Origin: JANNNF01 sp040385825 | Lineage (GTDB): Bacteria > Pseudomonadota > Alphaproteobacteria > Rhodobacterales > Rhodobacteraceae | Reading direction: 5' to 3' | Length of the DNA stretch: 64,000 bases | Assembly: GCA_040385825.1 (NCBI GenBank) | Contig: JAZKGQ010000004.1 | Coordinates: 1-64,000 of the forward strand | Part shown: positions 8,696 to 16,698 of the stretch, in pieces | How the letters are laid out: every line of letters begins with the position of its first letter | Position numbering within the stretch: position 1 is the stretch's first letter | Program-made: the position numbers and the translations under genes | Notes under the pieces: generated by a model | Databases searched by the model: none | Told to the model about the DNA's origin: nothing | The model's input: the letters and a program-made list of their open reading frames with translations, nothing else

Positions 8696-9034
8696 ATGTT
8701 CCACCTGACTCTCACCCCGATCCGCATGGAGACCCCGCTGGCCGTGGAGACCCGTGGCGACACCCTGATCCTGAACGGCGAGGCGCTGGACTTTGCCGCC
8801 CTGCCGGAAGGGGCCACCCTGCCGCGCGACGCGGTGGACTGCGCCTGGCTCGCTTCCGACGTCACCCGCCTTGGCAGCGCGATCCACCTGACGCTGCTGC
8901 TGCCCCACGGGGCCATCCCCTGGCCCGCCTCGCCCGAGGCGCAGGCCGTGACCCACCCCGCGCCCATCATCACCGGCGCGGATGGCCCGGTCGATCTGCC
9001 CAGCTACACCGCCCCCACGGAGGACGCAGAATGA
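8696..9034 (+). CDS. Hypothetical tail-module protein
   Basis: A 112-residue protein follows the fibre gene by 12 bases, behind AAGGAG. Its sequence mixes short beta-type hairpins (ETRGDTLILNGEALDFAALP) with a proline-rich C-terminus. This position downstream of a tail fibre is often taken by fibre-assembly chaperones or small accessory tail proteins. I do not recognise a family. The stop overlaps the next start by four bases. Confidence 0.65.
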   Translation: MFHLTLTPIRMETPLAVETRGDTLILNGEALDFAALPEGATLPRDAVDCAWLASDVTRLGSAIHLTLLLPHGAIPWPASPEAQAVTHPAPIITGADGPVDLPSYTAPTEDAE

Positions 9035-9333
9035 TCGACTGGACCCGGATGATCAGCCAAAGCGACCAGGCCAGCGCCGAGCTCGCCGCCCGCCGCGCCA
9101 CCATGCTGTGCAGCCGCCTGCAAGGCCGCCTCACCCTCGGCCCCAAGGTCTGCGCGGTGCTGGACGCGATGGCCGCCGACCCCGCCACCCCTTGGGCCAT
9201 GCGCGAAACCATCACCGGAGCCCGCGACTGGCACCGCCTGTCCCAAACCATCGACGAGCTGGGCTGGCTGCTGGAGTTCACCGATGAGGCGATGGACGGG
9301 CTGTTCGAACAGGCGATGAAGGTGGAGGTGTGA
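9031..9333 (+). CDS. Hypothetical tail-module protein
   Basis: This 100-residue, mostly helical and charged protein starts at an ATGA overlap with the preceding gene. It contains RMISQSDQASAELAARR and an MRETITGARDW segment, and ends acidic. There is no signal peptide or membrane helix. It is the last gene of the tail block, and the stop is followed directly by a G-rich run (about 9334-9355). Small proteins at this position in related prophages are usually uncharacterised. I assign no function. Confidence 0.6.
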   Translation: MIDWTRMISQSDQASAELAARRATMLCSRLQGRLTLGPKVCAVLDAMAADPATPWAMRETITGARDWHRLSQTIDELGWLLEFTDEAMDGLFEQAMKVEV

Positions 9334-9552
9334 AGGGGGGGAGGGGGGGCAATGGGGCGAATCTAATGCTTTCAGATCACTAGCGGAAAGCAGATGTTGG
9401 AAAACCAGCAGAAGTGACCGTTGTGAGGACGAAAACCCGCCTGAGGCCCACCATCCCTTGCGCCCAAAAAATGCCAATCCACAAGTCCTCTGTTTTTTCT
9501 GGACACATAAGAATTCCCGTCTGCACGATCAGAAAAAAAAGGCGGTCTTCGG

Positions 9553-12500
9553 GTGTACGACGGGAACTTCATCGAGCGTTGGCGCGGTTCAGGGGGAAGC
9601 GAACGCGCGAATTTTCAGCAGTTCGCAATCGAACTGACCCAAGTTTTGGGTGTCGCCGCGCCGAAACCAGTGTCGGCTGACGGACAGAACGACGATTATC
9701 GTTTCGAGCGCCCTGTCATCTTTGCGGCCCCCGGTTCGAAAGACAGGGGATACATCGATCTGTACCGTTCGCGTCATTTTGTGATGGAAGCGAAACAGGG
9801 CTTCGACGGCGGTACAAAAGATCACCCCGATCAGCTTTCGCTTCTGTCTGATACTCCAACGAAACAGCGTGTAGGCCACGGTCGCCGTGGGTCGGCGAAG
9901 TGGGACAATACGATGGTGCTGGCGCGCGGGCAGGCCGACAGATACGCGCGGGCCGTCGCCAAGACTGACGGTTGGCCACCCTTCCTTTTGATAGTCGATG
10001 TTGGTCATGTCATCGAAGTTTACGCCGACTTTTCGGGTCAGGGCCAAGGCTACACCCAGTATCCTGACGGCAATCGCTACCGTATTACCTTGGACGATCT
10101 GAACGACGCTGATGTCAGAAAGCGCCTTTATACCATCTGGACGGACCCCTACAGTCTCGATCCGGCCAAGATAACTGCCGATGTGACTCGTAAAGTTGCT
10201 GGGCATTTGGCTGAGTTGGGCAAATCGTTCGAAGGTCAGGGGTATGCGTCTGAGGATGTCGCTCGGTTCCTGATGCGGTGCTTGTTCACGATGTTTGCAG
10301 AAGATGTCGACCTGATCCCTTCACGCTCGTTCTCTGATCTTTTGGAGAAACTTAGAGGCCATCCCGAACATGCCCAGCCTGCCCTGAAATCGCTGTGGGA
10401 AACCATGAACGCGGGAGGGTTTTCAACTGTTTTGATGAGAGACCTAAAGCGATTTAACGGCGGCTTGTTCAAAGACGCCACGGCACTGCCTCTGTCACAG
10501 CTGCAGCTTGGTCTGCTTATCAGCGCGGCACAGCACAACTGGCGCGAAGTTGAACCTGCAATTTTCGGCACCCTTCTGGAGCGTGCACTGGATAAACGAC
10601 AGCGGCATAAGCTGGGCGCGCATTACACACCGCGTGCCTATGTGGAGCGGCTCGTCAATCCAGTCGTCATCGAGCCATTGCGAGCGCAGTGGGTGTCAAT
10701 TCAGGCCACGGCGGTGAAACACGCGAGTGAAGGCAAACTGGCAGAAGCCCGCGATGCTGTTCGGGAATTTCATCTCGATCTGTGTAAAATCCGCGTTCTC
10801 GACCCGGCGTGCGGTTCTGGCAACTTCCTGTATGTGGCGCTTGAATTGATGAAACGTTTGGAGGGCGAGGTCATCGCGCTGCTCCGCGAACTGGGCGAAG
10901 ATCAAACGGCTCTTGCCCTTGCTGGCCACACAGTCGATCCACATCAGTTCCTTGGAATCGAACTGAATCCATGGGCAGCAGCTGTGGCTGAACTGGTGCT
11001 TTGGATTGGCTATTTGCAGTGGCACTACCGTACTCACGGCACGGCCAGCCCTGCCGAACCCGTTCTGCGCGACTTCAAGAATATTGAGAACCGCGATGCC
11101 ATGCTGGATTGGGACAGTCGCCGCGAACGCCGCGACGACGCAGGCAACACGGTGACCCGCTGGGATGGGATTGGAACGGTGGAAAATCCCGCCACGGGCG
11201 AGCGCGTGCCCGATCCGCAGGCGCGGGTGCAGGTCTGGGACTATCTAAGACCCCGGCCTGCCAAATGGCCGCAGGCTGATTTCATCGTGGGCAACCCGCC
11301 CTTCATCGGAAACAAGCTGATGCGAGAGGATTTGGGGGATGGCTATGCAGAGGCGCTAAGGGCGGTCTATCCCAAGATGCCGGACAGCGCCGAATTCGTG
11401 ATGTACTGGTGGGAAAAGGCGGCGCTGGCGACGCGAGCAGGAAAAGTGCGCCGGTTCGGCCTGATTACCACCAACTCGCTGCGCCAAGTTTTCAATCGGC
11501 GGGTTTTGGAACCCCACCTTGCTGACCCCAAGACTCCCCTGACGCTGCTCTTCGCGATCCCTGACCACCCTTGGGTAGACTCGAGCGACGGGGCGGCGGT
11601 GCGCATTGCCATGACGGTTGCCGCACCTGGTGCGTTGCCGGGGCGGCTGGTGACGGTGATAGAAGAGCGTAAAGGCGAGACCGAGGCTGAAGGGCGGCCA
11701 GTCATCTTGTCCACCGAGAAGGGGCGCATCTTTGCCAACCTACGGATAGGTGCAGATGTGGCTGGAGCAAAAGCTCTGAAGGCCAACGATGGCCTATCGT
11801 CGCCGGGGGTGAAGCTGCACGGACCGGGTTTTATCGTCACCCCGGCACAAGCGCGGGCGCTGGGGTTGGACGTGGTGCCGGGGTTGCACCGACATATTCG
11901 GCACTATCGCAATGGTCGCGATCTTGCAGCCACTCCGCGTGGGGCGATGGTTATCGACCTGTTCGGCTTGTCCGAATCCGAAGTGCAGGCGCGGTATCCT
12001 GCGGTTTTTCAGCATGTTCTGGACAAGGTGAAACCTGGGCGTGATGCAAACGCAATGACGTCGACGGATAGTGCGGGCTACGCTCGCCTCTGGTGGCTTC
12101 ATGGAAAGCCGCGACAGCAGTTGCGTCCTGTATTGGCAGGCCTGCCTCGATATATAGCAACCCCGGTGACAGCTAAACACCGGTTTTTCGTCTTCTTGGA
12201 AGCTGGTATTATTGCGGACGATGCATTGATCTGTGTCGGCACTGACGATGCTTCAACGCTCGCTGCTTTGAGCAGCAAGCAACATCAAATCTGGGCTTTT
12301 CACTCGGGATCGACGCTTGAAGACCGGCCTCGTTATTTGAAATCCAGTTGCTTCGAGCCATTCCCATTTCCCGTGCTGGGCTCCGCCCAAATAGCCCGCC
12401 TCCGTTCCATCGGCGAACAACTCGATGCGCATCGCAAAGCGCAGTTGGCAGCCAACCCCAAGCTCACCCTGACCGGCATGTACAACGTCCTGGCCAAACT

Positions 12501-13005
12501 GCGGGTGGGTGAGCGGATTGAGGGAAAAGACCGCGAAATCTACGATCAAGGTTTGATTGGCATCCTGCGCAAGCTGCACGACGACATCGACGCAGAGGTG
12601 GCCTTCGCCTATGGCTGGCCGGTGGACCTACCAGATCATGATCTGCTGCAACGGCTGGTGGACCTGAACCGCGCCCGGGCTGACGAAGAAGCGAGGGGGA
12701 TGGTTCGCTGGCTTCGTCCGGACTATCAAAACCCAGCAGGCATCGAGTCGCACGCGCGTGCCGTGCAAGGCGATCTGCAGGTGGGCTTTGCCAACGCAGC
12801 CACTAAGGCAATCTGGCCGAAGTCGATCCCAGATCAGATGTCTTCTGTGCTTTCGGCATTAATAGAATTGGGCGAGGCAACGCCAACAGATATCGCGCGG
12901 ATGTTTCAGAAGGGACGGGGTTCCGCAGTCGAACCACTTCTACAAAGCCTCGCTGTGGTTGGTCGCGCGATGCCCTTAGATAACGGCGCGTACATCCCTC
13001 AATAA
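9553..13005 (+). CDS. MmeI-like fused restriction endonuclease-methyltransferase (type IIG/IIL)
   Basis: This 1150-residue single-chain enzyme should both cut DNA and methylate adenine in one strand of its site. The N-terminus has a nuclease core D69-x9-E79-A80-K81 (YIDLYRSRHFVMEAK), the spacing known from MmeI. A helical linker follows. The amino-methyltransferase domain shows motif I DPACGSGN (417-424) and catalytic motif IV NPPF (581-584). The region from about 640 to 950 is the expected target-recognition domain, followed by a helical C-terminus. It is longer than MmeI (about 920 residues). The start is GTG at 9553, without a strong ribosome-binding site. Base composition is more AT-rich than its neighbours, and the upstream 219 bases are AT-rich with poly-A and poly-T runs, both signs of separate acquisition. 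A methyltransferase-only defence protein is the main alternative. Confidence 0.88.
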   Translation: MYDGNFIERWRGSGGSERANFQQFAIELTQVLGVAAPKPVSADGQNDDYRFERPVIFAAPGSKDRGYIDLYRSRHFVMEAKQGFDGGTKDHPDQLSLLSDTPTKQRVGHGRRGSAKWDNTMVLARGQADRYARAVAKTDGWPPFLLIVDVGHVIEVYADFSGQGQGYTQYPDGNRYRITLDDLNDADVRKRLYTIWTDPYSLDPAKITADVTRKVAGHLAELGKSFEGQGYASEDVARFLMRCLFTMFAEDVDLIPSRSFSDLLEKLRGHPEHAQPALKSLWETMNAGGFSTVLMRDLKRFNGGLFKDATALPLSQLQLGLLISAAQHNWREVEPAIFGTLLERALDKRQRHKLGAHYTPRAYVERLVNPVVIEPLRAQWVSIQATAVKHASEGKLAEARDAVREFHLDLCKIRVLDPACGSGNFLYVALELMKRLEGEVIALLRELGEDQTALALAGHTVDPHQFLGIELNPWAAAVAELVLWIGYLQWHYRTHGTASPAEPVLRDFKNIENRDAMLDWDSRRERRDDAGNTVTRWDGIGTVENPATGERVPDPQARVQVWDYLRPRPAKWPQADFIVGNPPFIGNKLMREDLGDGYAEALRAVYPKMPDSAEFVMYWWEKAALATRAGKVRRFGLITTNSLRQVFNRRVLEPHLADPKTPLTLLFAIPDHPWVDSSDGAAVRIAMTVAAPGALPGRLVTVIEERKGETEAEGRPVILSTEKGRIFANLRIGADVAGAKALKANDGLSSPGVKLHGPGFIVTPAQARALGLDVVPGLHRHIRHYRNGRDLAATPRGAMVIDLFGLSESEVQARYPAVFQHVLDKVKPGRDANAMTSTDSAGYARLWWLHGKPRQQLRPVLAGLPRYIATPVTAKHRFFVFLEAGIIADDALICVGTDDASTLAALSSKQHQIWAFHSGSTLEDRPRYLKSSCFEPFPFPVLGSAQIARLRSIGEQLDAHRKAQLAANPKLTLTGMYNVLAKLRVGERIEGKDREIYDQGLIGILRKLHDDIDAEVAFAYGWPVDLPDHDLLQRLVDLNRARADEEARGMVRWLRPDYQNPAGIESHARAVQGDLQVGFANAATKAIWPKSIPDQMSSVLSALIELGEATPTDIARMFQKGRGSAVEPLLQSLAVVGRAMPLDNGAYIPQ

Positions 13006-13291
13006 ACACTCGTTTAAGGCGGCTGTAAGTGCCGTCGATACCCTGCTACACCCCGCCCTCAACCAAACCGCACATGATGCGGATACTTCTGTAATTCCGT
13101 GCGGATACTTTTGTCGCGCTACAGCTACAGCCACTTACCCACAGAAGATTTCCGCACAAAGCGCTTTACAGACTATCCTCCAGCCCACACTATATCTAGT
13201 AAGGACAGCGTCGGGCATACGCTGAACCTTGCCAGACACCCAGCTTCTTGTGGGTCCAGGCCTGGAAGAAGCTTCATCATGAGGCCGGGCT
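13006..13291. other. Intergenic edge of the accessory region
   Basis: There is no gene in these 286 bases. They contain two direct repeats of TGCGGATACTT (listed separately), the inverted pair CCGCA-catga-TGCGG around 13069-13083, and an AT-rich stretch near 13180-13205 that may hold the promoter of the downstream ybjN-like gene. No copy of the tRNA-Leu 3' end was found. Confidence 0.5.
13078..13110. repeat. Two direct repeats with 22-bp period
   Basis: TGCGGATACTT occurs at 13078-13088 and again at 13100-13110; both copies continue with (C/T)TGT. The first copy also forms an inverted pair with CCGCA just upstream. Repeats at two helical turns suggest either a dimeric regulator site or the multiple terminal repeats of an insertion sequence such as IS21-type ends. 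No transposase lies nearby. Confidence 0.6.
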
Positions 13292-13795
13292 ATGTCGCTT
13301 TCTGAAGATTTCTTGCTGGCGGATGATCTGCATCCGATCGACATTGTCGAAACCCTTGCCGAACACCATGCGTGGGAGTTCGACCGGGTCACCGATGACC
13401 AGATCGCCATGGCGGTCGAAGGGCAGTGGCGTACCTATTCCCTGACCCTTGCGTGGTCGGCGGCGGATGAGACGCTGCGCCTGATCTGCACCTTCGAGAT
13501 GGAGCCGCCCGAAGACAAACTTGGCGGGCTGTACGACGTGCTGAACCGCTGCAATGACATGGTCTGGACCGGGGCCTTCACCTATTGGGCCGACCAGAAG
13601 CTGATGGTCTGGCGCTATGGCCTGTGTCTGGCGGGCGGGCAGTATGCGTCGCCCGAGCAGATCGACAAGCTGATTTCCAGCGCCGTGATCGCGGCCGAGC
13701 GGTTTTATCCGGCGTTCCAGATGGTGTCCTGGGCCGATCACACGCCCGCGCAGGCGATGAAGGTTGCCATTGCCGAGGCGTACGGGCGGGCCTAA
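13292..13795 (+). CDS. YbjN domain-containing protein
   Basis: This 167-residue protein has the YbjN-type alpha/beta fold related to the type III secretion chaperone class. It shows WEFDRVTDDQIAMAVEG and later RLICTFEMEPPEDKLGGLYD and NRCNDMVWTGAFT, patterns I know from alphaproteobacterial YbjN-like proteins encoded beside proC. The molecular role is not established; YbjN in E. coli affects motility and stress phenotypes. It lies 27 bases upstream of proC on the same strand, probably in one operon. No signal peptide. Confidence 0.8.
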   Translation: MSLSEDFLLADDLHPIDIVETLAEHHAWEFDRVTDDQIAMAVEGQWRTYSLTLAWSAADETLRLICTFEMEPPEDKLGGLYDVLNRCNDMVWTGAFTYWADQKLMVWRYGLCLAGGQYASPEQIDKLISSAVIAAERFYPAFQMVSWADHTPAQAMKVAIAEAYGRA

Positions 13796-13822
13796 CCTGG
13801 CCCTCGGAAGACGGGGGATTGC

Positions 13823-14635
13823 ATGACGCTGGATGTGGTTGGCAATGGTGGCCTTGTGCTGCTGGGATGCGGCAAGATGGGCACGGCCCTGCTGACGGGG
13901 TGGCTGGCGGCGGGCGTGCCTGCGGCATCGGTCTGGGTGATCGAGCCGCAGCCGACGGACTGGCTGAAAACCCTGGGCGTGCATCTGAACGAAGGCGTTC
14001 CTCCGGCCCCTGCGGTGGCGCTTCTGGCGGTCAAGCCGCAGATGATGGGGGCGGCGCTGCCGGCCTTGCAGGCCTTGGGCAACGGGCGGACGCTGTTCGT
14101 GTCGATCGCGGCGGGCACCACGATTGCGCGTTTTGAGGCGGTTCTGGGTGCCGATACGCCCATCGTGCGCACCATGCCGAACACGCCGGCTATGGTCGGG
14201 CGCGGCATCACGGCGATCTGCGGCAATGCGGCCACGACGGCAGCGGACCTGGATCTGGCCGAGGCGCTGATGGCCGCCGTGGGGCAGGTGGTGCGGCTGG
14301 AGGACGAGCATCAGATCGATGCCGTGACAGGCGTGTCGGGCTCTGGCCCCGCCTATGTGTTCCACCTGATCGAGGCGATGGCGCAGGCGGGGGTGGCGCA
14401 GGGGCTTGGCCCTGATGTGGCGATGCAACTGGCGCGGGCCACGGTCTGCGGCGCGGGCGAGCTGGCGTTTCAATCGCCTGAAACTGCGGCACAACTGCGC
14501 CTCAACGTGACCTCGCCGGGCGGCACCACGGCGGCCGCTTTGGCGGTGCTGATGGATGCGGACACAGGCCTTGCGCCGCTGCTGGCGCGGGCGGTGAAGG
14601 CCGCGACCGACCGGGGACGGGAGCTGGGCGCATGA
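13823..14635 (+). CDS. proC: Pyrroline-5-carboxylate reductase
   Basis: This 270-residue enzyme performs the last step of proline synthesis, reducing 1-pyrroline-5-carboxylate to L-proline with NAD(P)H in the cytosol. The N-terminal dinucleotide fold carries LLGCGKMGTALLTGWL (about 9-24). The middle has RTMPNTPAMVGRG, and the C-terminal helical dimerisation domain has the family signature VSGSGPAYVFHLIEA with LNVTSPGGTTAAAL following. Length and motifs fit the family. Its TGA overlaps the ATG of the next gene (ATGA), so it is probably translated in series with csaA. Confidence 0.95.
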   Translation: MTLDVVGNGGLVLLGCGKMGTALLTGWLAAGVPAASVWVIEPQPTDWLKTLGVHLNEGVPPAPAVALLAVKPQMMGAALPALQALGNGRTLFVSIAAGTTIARFEAVLGADTPIVRTMPNTPAMVGRGITAICGNAATTAADLDLAEALMAAVGQVVRLEDEHQIDAVTGVSGSGPAYVFHLIEAMAQAGVAQGLGPDVAMQLARATVCGAGELAFQSPETAAQLRLNVTSPGGTTAAALAVLMDADTGLAPLLARAVKAATDRGRELGA

Positions 14636-14964
14636 TCAGCCATGACGACTTCCTAGCGGTGGATATCCGCGTCGGCATCATCACCCGCGCCGAACCCTTC
14701 CCCGAGGCCCGCAAGCCCGCGATCAAGCTGTGGGTCGATTTTGGTGGCGATCTGGGGGAAAAGCGGTCGTCGGCGCAGCTGACCCGACATTACACGCCCG
14801 AAGCGCTGATCGGGCGGCAGGTGATGGCGGTGGTCAACTTCCCCCCCCGGCAGATCGGCAAAGTGATGTCCGAGGTTCTGGTGCTGGGCGTGCCCGATGC
14901 GGATGGCGAGGTGGTCTTGCTGACCCCCGATCAACCCGTGCCAACCGGAGGGCGGATGTTTTGA
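14632..14964 (+). CDS. csaA: tRNA-binding protein, CsaA-like
   Basis: This 110-residue protein is a stand-alone tRNA-binding OB fold of the CsaA/YgjH type. Visible features are the opening DDFLAVDIRVGIITRAEPFP, LWVDFGGDLGEKRSSAQLT, QVMAVVNFPPRQIGKVMSEV and the closing LGVPDADGEVVLLTPD, all normal for the family. Some CsaA proteins have chaperone or secretion-related activity, but the biological role is still vague. It overlaps proC by four bases. Its stop also overlaps the TTG start of the dehydrogenase gene (TTGA), giving a tightly packed operon. Confidence 0.88.
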   Translation: MISHDDFLAVDIRVGIITRAEPFPEARKPAIKLWVDFGGDLGEKRSSAQLTRHYTPEALIGRQVMAVVNFPPRQIGKVMSEVLVLGVPDADGEVVLLTPDQPVPTGGRMF

Positions 14965-15911
14965 AAACCCTGCTGATCACCCGGCCCCTGCCGGATGCGG
15001 TGATGGCCGCCGCACGCACCCGGTTTGACGTGACCGCCCGCACACAGACCCTGCCGCTGACCCCGGCGGACCTGCGCGCCAGCCTTGCGGGATATGACCT
15101 GATCCTGCCCACGCTTGGCGACCGCTATACGGCGCAGGTGTTTGCCGATGTGCCCAACCCCCGCGCCAGACTGCTGGCGAATTTCGGCGTTGGCTATAAT
15201 CACATCGACGTGGCCGCCGCGACAAAGGCAGGCATTGCGGTCAGCAATACGCCGGGTGCCGTCACCGATGCGACCGCCGACATCGCCCTGACGCTGATCC
15301 TGATGACGGCGCGGCGGGCAGGCGAGGGCGAGCGGCTGTTGCGGTCTGGCGGTTGGGAAGGCTGGCATCCGACGCAGATGCTGGGCCTGCATGTGTCGGG
15401 CAGATCGGTGGGCATCATCGGCATGGGCCGGATCGGGCGGGCGATTGCACGGCGCTGCCATCACGGTTTCGGGATGCAGGTGCTGTTCACCAACCGCTCG
15501 GCCGTCGCCGATGCGGGCGTGCCTGCGCGGCAGGTTGATCTGGCAACGGTGATGGGCGCCGATATCGTGGTCGTTGCGGTGCCGGGCGGGGCCAGCACAC
15601 ATCACATGATCAACGCGGAATCCCTGGCCGCGATGAAGCCCACGGGCATTTTCATCAACATCAGCCGCGGCGATGTGGTGGATGAGGTGGCCCTGATCGG
15701 CGCGCTGCAAGCCGGGGCCATCGCAGGCGCAGGGCTGGATGTCTATGAGTTTGAACCCAAGGTGCCGCTGGCCCTGCGCGCGATGGAAAATGTCAGCCTG
15801 CTGCCGCATCTGGGCACGGCCGCGCTGGAGGTGCGGCAAAGCATGGGGCTGATGGCGGTCGACAATCTGATCGCCTTTGCCGAGGGGCGCGATCTGCCAA
15901 ACCGGGTTTAA
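14961..15911 (+). CDS. D-isomer specific 2-hydroxyacid dehydrogenase
   Basis: This 316-residue NAD(P)-dependent dehydrogenase belongs to the glyoxylate/hydroxypyruvate reductase-like group. The substrate domain has NFGVGYNHIDV. The Rossmann domain has VGIIGMGRIGRAIARR, then NISRGDVVDEVAL and LDVYEFEP with the catalytic Arg and Glu regions, and the catalytic His in LLPHLGTA. The start is TTG at 14961, chosen because GGAGGGCGG lies just upstream and because the protein then begins LKTLLITRPLP, the usual family N-terminus. It overlaps the csaA stop. Substrate preference (glyoxylate, hydroxypyruvate or phenylpyruvate) cannot be decided. Confidence 0.87.
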   Translation: MKTLLITRPLPDAVMAAARTRFDVTARTQTLPLTPADLRASLAGYDLILPTLGDRYTAQVFADVPNPRARLLANFGVGYNHIDVAAATKAGIAVSNTPGAVTDATADIALTLILMTARRAGEGERLLRSGGWEGWHPTQMLGLHVSGRSVGIIGMGRIGRAIARRCHHGFGMQVLFTNRSAVADAGVPARQVDLATVMGADIVVVAVPGGASTHHMINAESLAAMKPTGIFINISRGDVVDEVALIGALQAGAIAGAGLDVYEFEPKVPLALRAMENVSLLPHLGTAALEVRQSMGLMAVDNLIAFAEGRDLPNRV

Positions 15912-15928
15912 CGCATGGGGCGGGGCGG

Positions 15929-16591
15929 ATGATCATTTCGCGGCAGCGGCGGTTCATCTTTGTGCATATCCCCAAGACCGGGGGCACGGCGCTGGCCCTC
16001 GCGCTGGAGGCTCGGGCGGCGAAGGATGACATTCTGATCGGCGATACGCCCAAGGCCCGTGCGCGCAAGGGGCGCTTGCAGGGGGTGGCCTCGGCGGGGC
16101 GGTTGTGGAAGCATTCGACCCTTGCCGATATCGCGGGGCTGGTGACAGAGGCCGAGGTGGCGGGGTTCTTCACGGTGGCGCTGGTGCGCAACCCCTGGGA
16201 CCGGATGGTCAGCTATTACCACTGGTTGCGGGCGCAGGGCTTTGCGCACCCGGCGGTGGGGCTGGCAAAAAGCCATGATTTCAGCGGGTTCCTGAACCAT
16301 CCCCACACGCTGACCGCGCTGCGGCTGTGGCCCTATGCGGCCTATCTGCGCGACAGGGCAGGGGTCGAACGCGCCAGTTGCCTGATCCGGCTGGAGCATC
16401 TGGCGGCAGATATCGCCCCGTTCGAGGCGCATCTGGGGTTCCGGCTGACGTTGACCCGCGCGAATGCGTCTGACCGGGCGCGCGACTGGCGGGGCTATTA
16501 TTCCGACGCGGATGCCGAGGTGGTGGCCGAGGCCTGCGCAGGTGACATCGCGCGGTTCGGGTATGGGTTCGGGGATGGGCCGGCGGGGTGA
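15929..16591 (+). CDS. Sulfotransferase family protein
   Basis: This 220-residue protein has the PAPS-dependent sulfotransferase fold. The 5'-phosphosulfate-binding loop is FVHIPKTGGTAL (about 11-22) and the 3'-phosphate-binding element is LVRNPWDRMVSYY near residue 90. Such proteins sulfate cell-surface glycans or small molecules. Rhodobacterales encode several of them and the substrate is unknown. It lies 17 bases after the dehydrogenase and closes the + strand group; the inverted repeat next to the assembly gap begins inside its last codons. It could have another role because the family is broad. Confidence 0.85.
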   Translation: MIISRQRRFIFVHIPKTGGTALALALEARAAKDDILIGDTPKARARKGRLQGVASAGRLWKHSTLADIAGLVTEAEVAGFFTVALVRNPWDRMVSYYHWLRAQGFAHPAVGLAKSHDFSGFLNHPHTLTALRLWPYAAYLRDRAGVERASCLIRLEHLAADIAPFEAHLGFRLTLTRANASDRARDWRGYYSDADAEVVAEACAGDIARFGYGFGDGPAG

Positions 16592-16690
16592 ACCCCGCCC
16601 TACGGGTTTGAGGATGGGGCGGCGGGGGGGNNNNNNNNNNCCCTACCTCCGGCATTTTCCGGGTCGGGTAGGGCGGGGTTCACCCCGCCG
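16581..16690. repeat. 23-bp perfect inverted repeat (REP-like) around an assembly gap
   Basis: The 23 bases at 16581-16603 are the exact reverse complement of 16668-16690. Each arm is itself a palindrome (GCGGGGT-GA-ACCCCGC). The element lies between the convergent sulfotransferase and fadJ-like genes, so it may act as a bidirectional terminator or be a REP/BIME-type repeat. Confidence 0.75.
16631..16640. other. Assembly gap (10 N)
   Basis: Ten N follow a run of eight or more G and lie inside the inverted repeat. The true gap size is not known, because ten is a conventional placeholder. Strong secondary structure probably blocked sequencing or assembly here. Confidence 0.95.
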
Positions 16691-16698
16691 CCGCCGCA

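Noticed and set aside
2330..9333. Gene transfer agent tail genes
   Set aside because: The order begins like a GTA tail end, but the DUF1833-like gene, the fibre gene and the flanking restriction genes do not match the RcGTA cluster, and head genes are missing.
13006..13291. Possible duplicated 3' end of tRNA-Leu as attR
   Set aside because: I looked for GGGTTCGATTCCCAC and the acceptor end and found no match, so no attachment-site pair is claimed.
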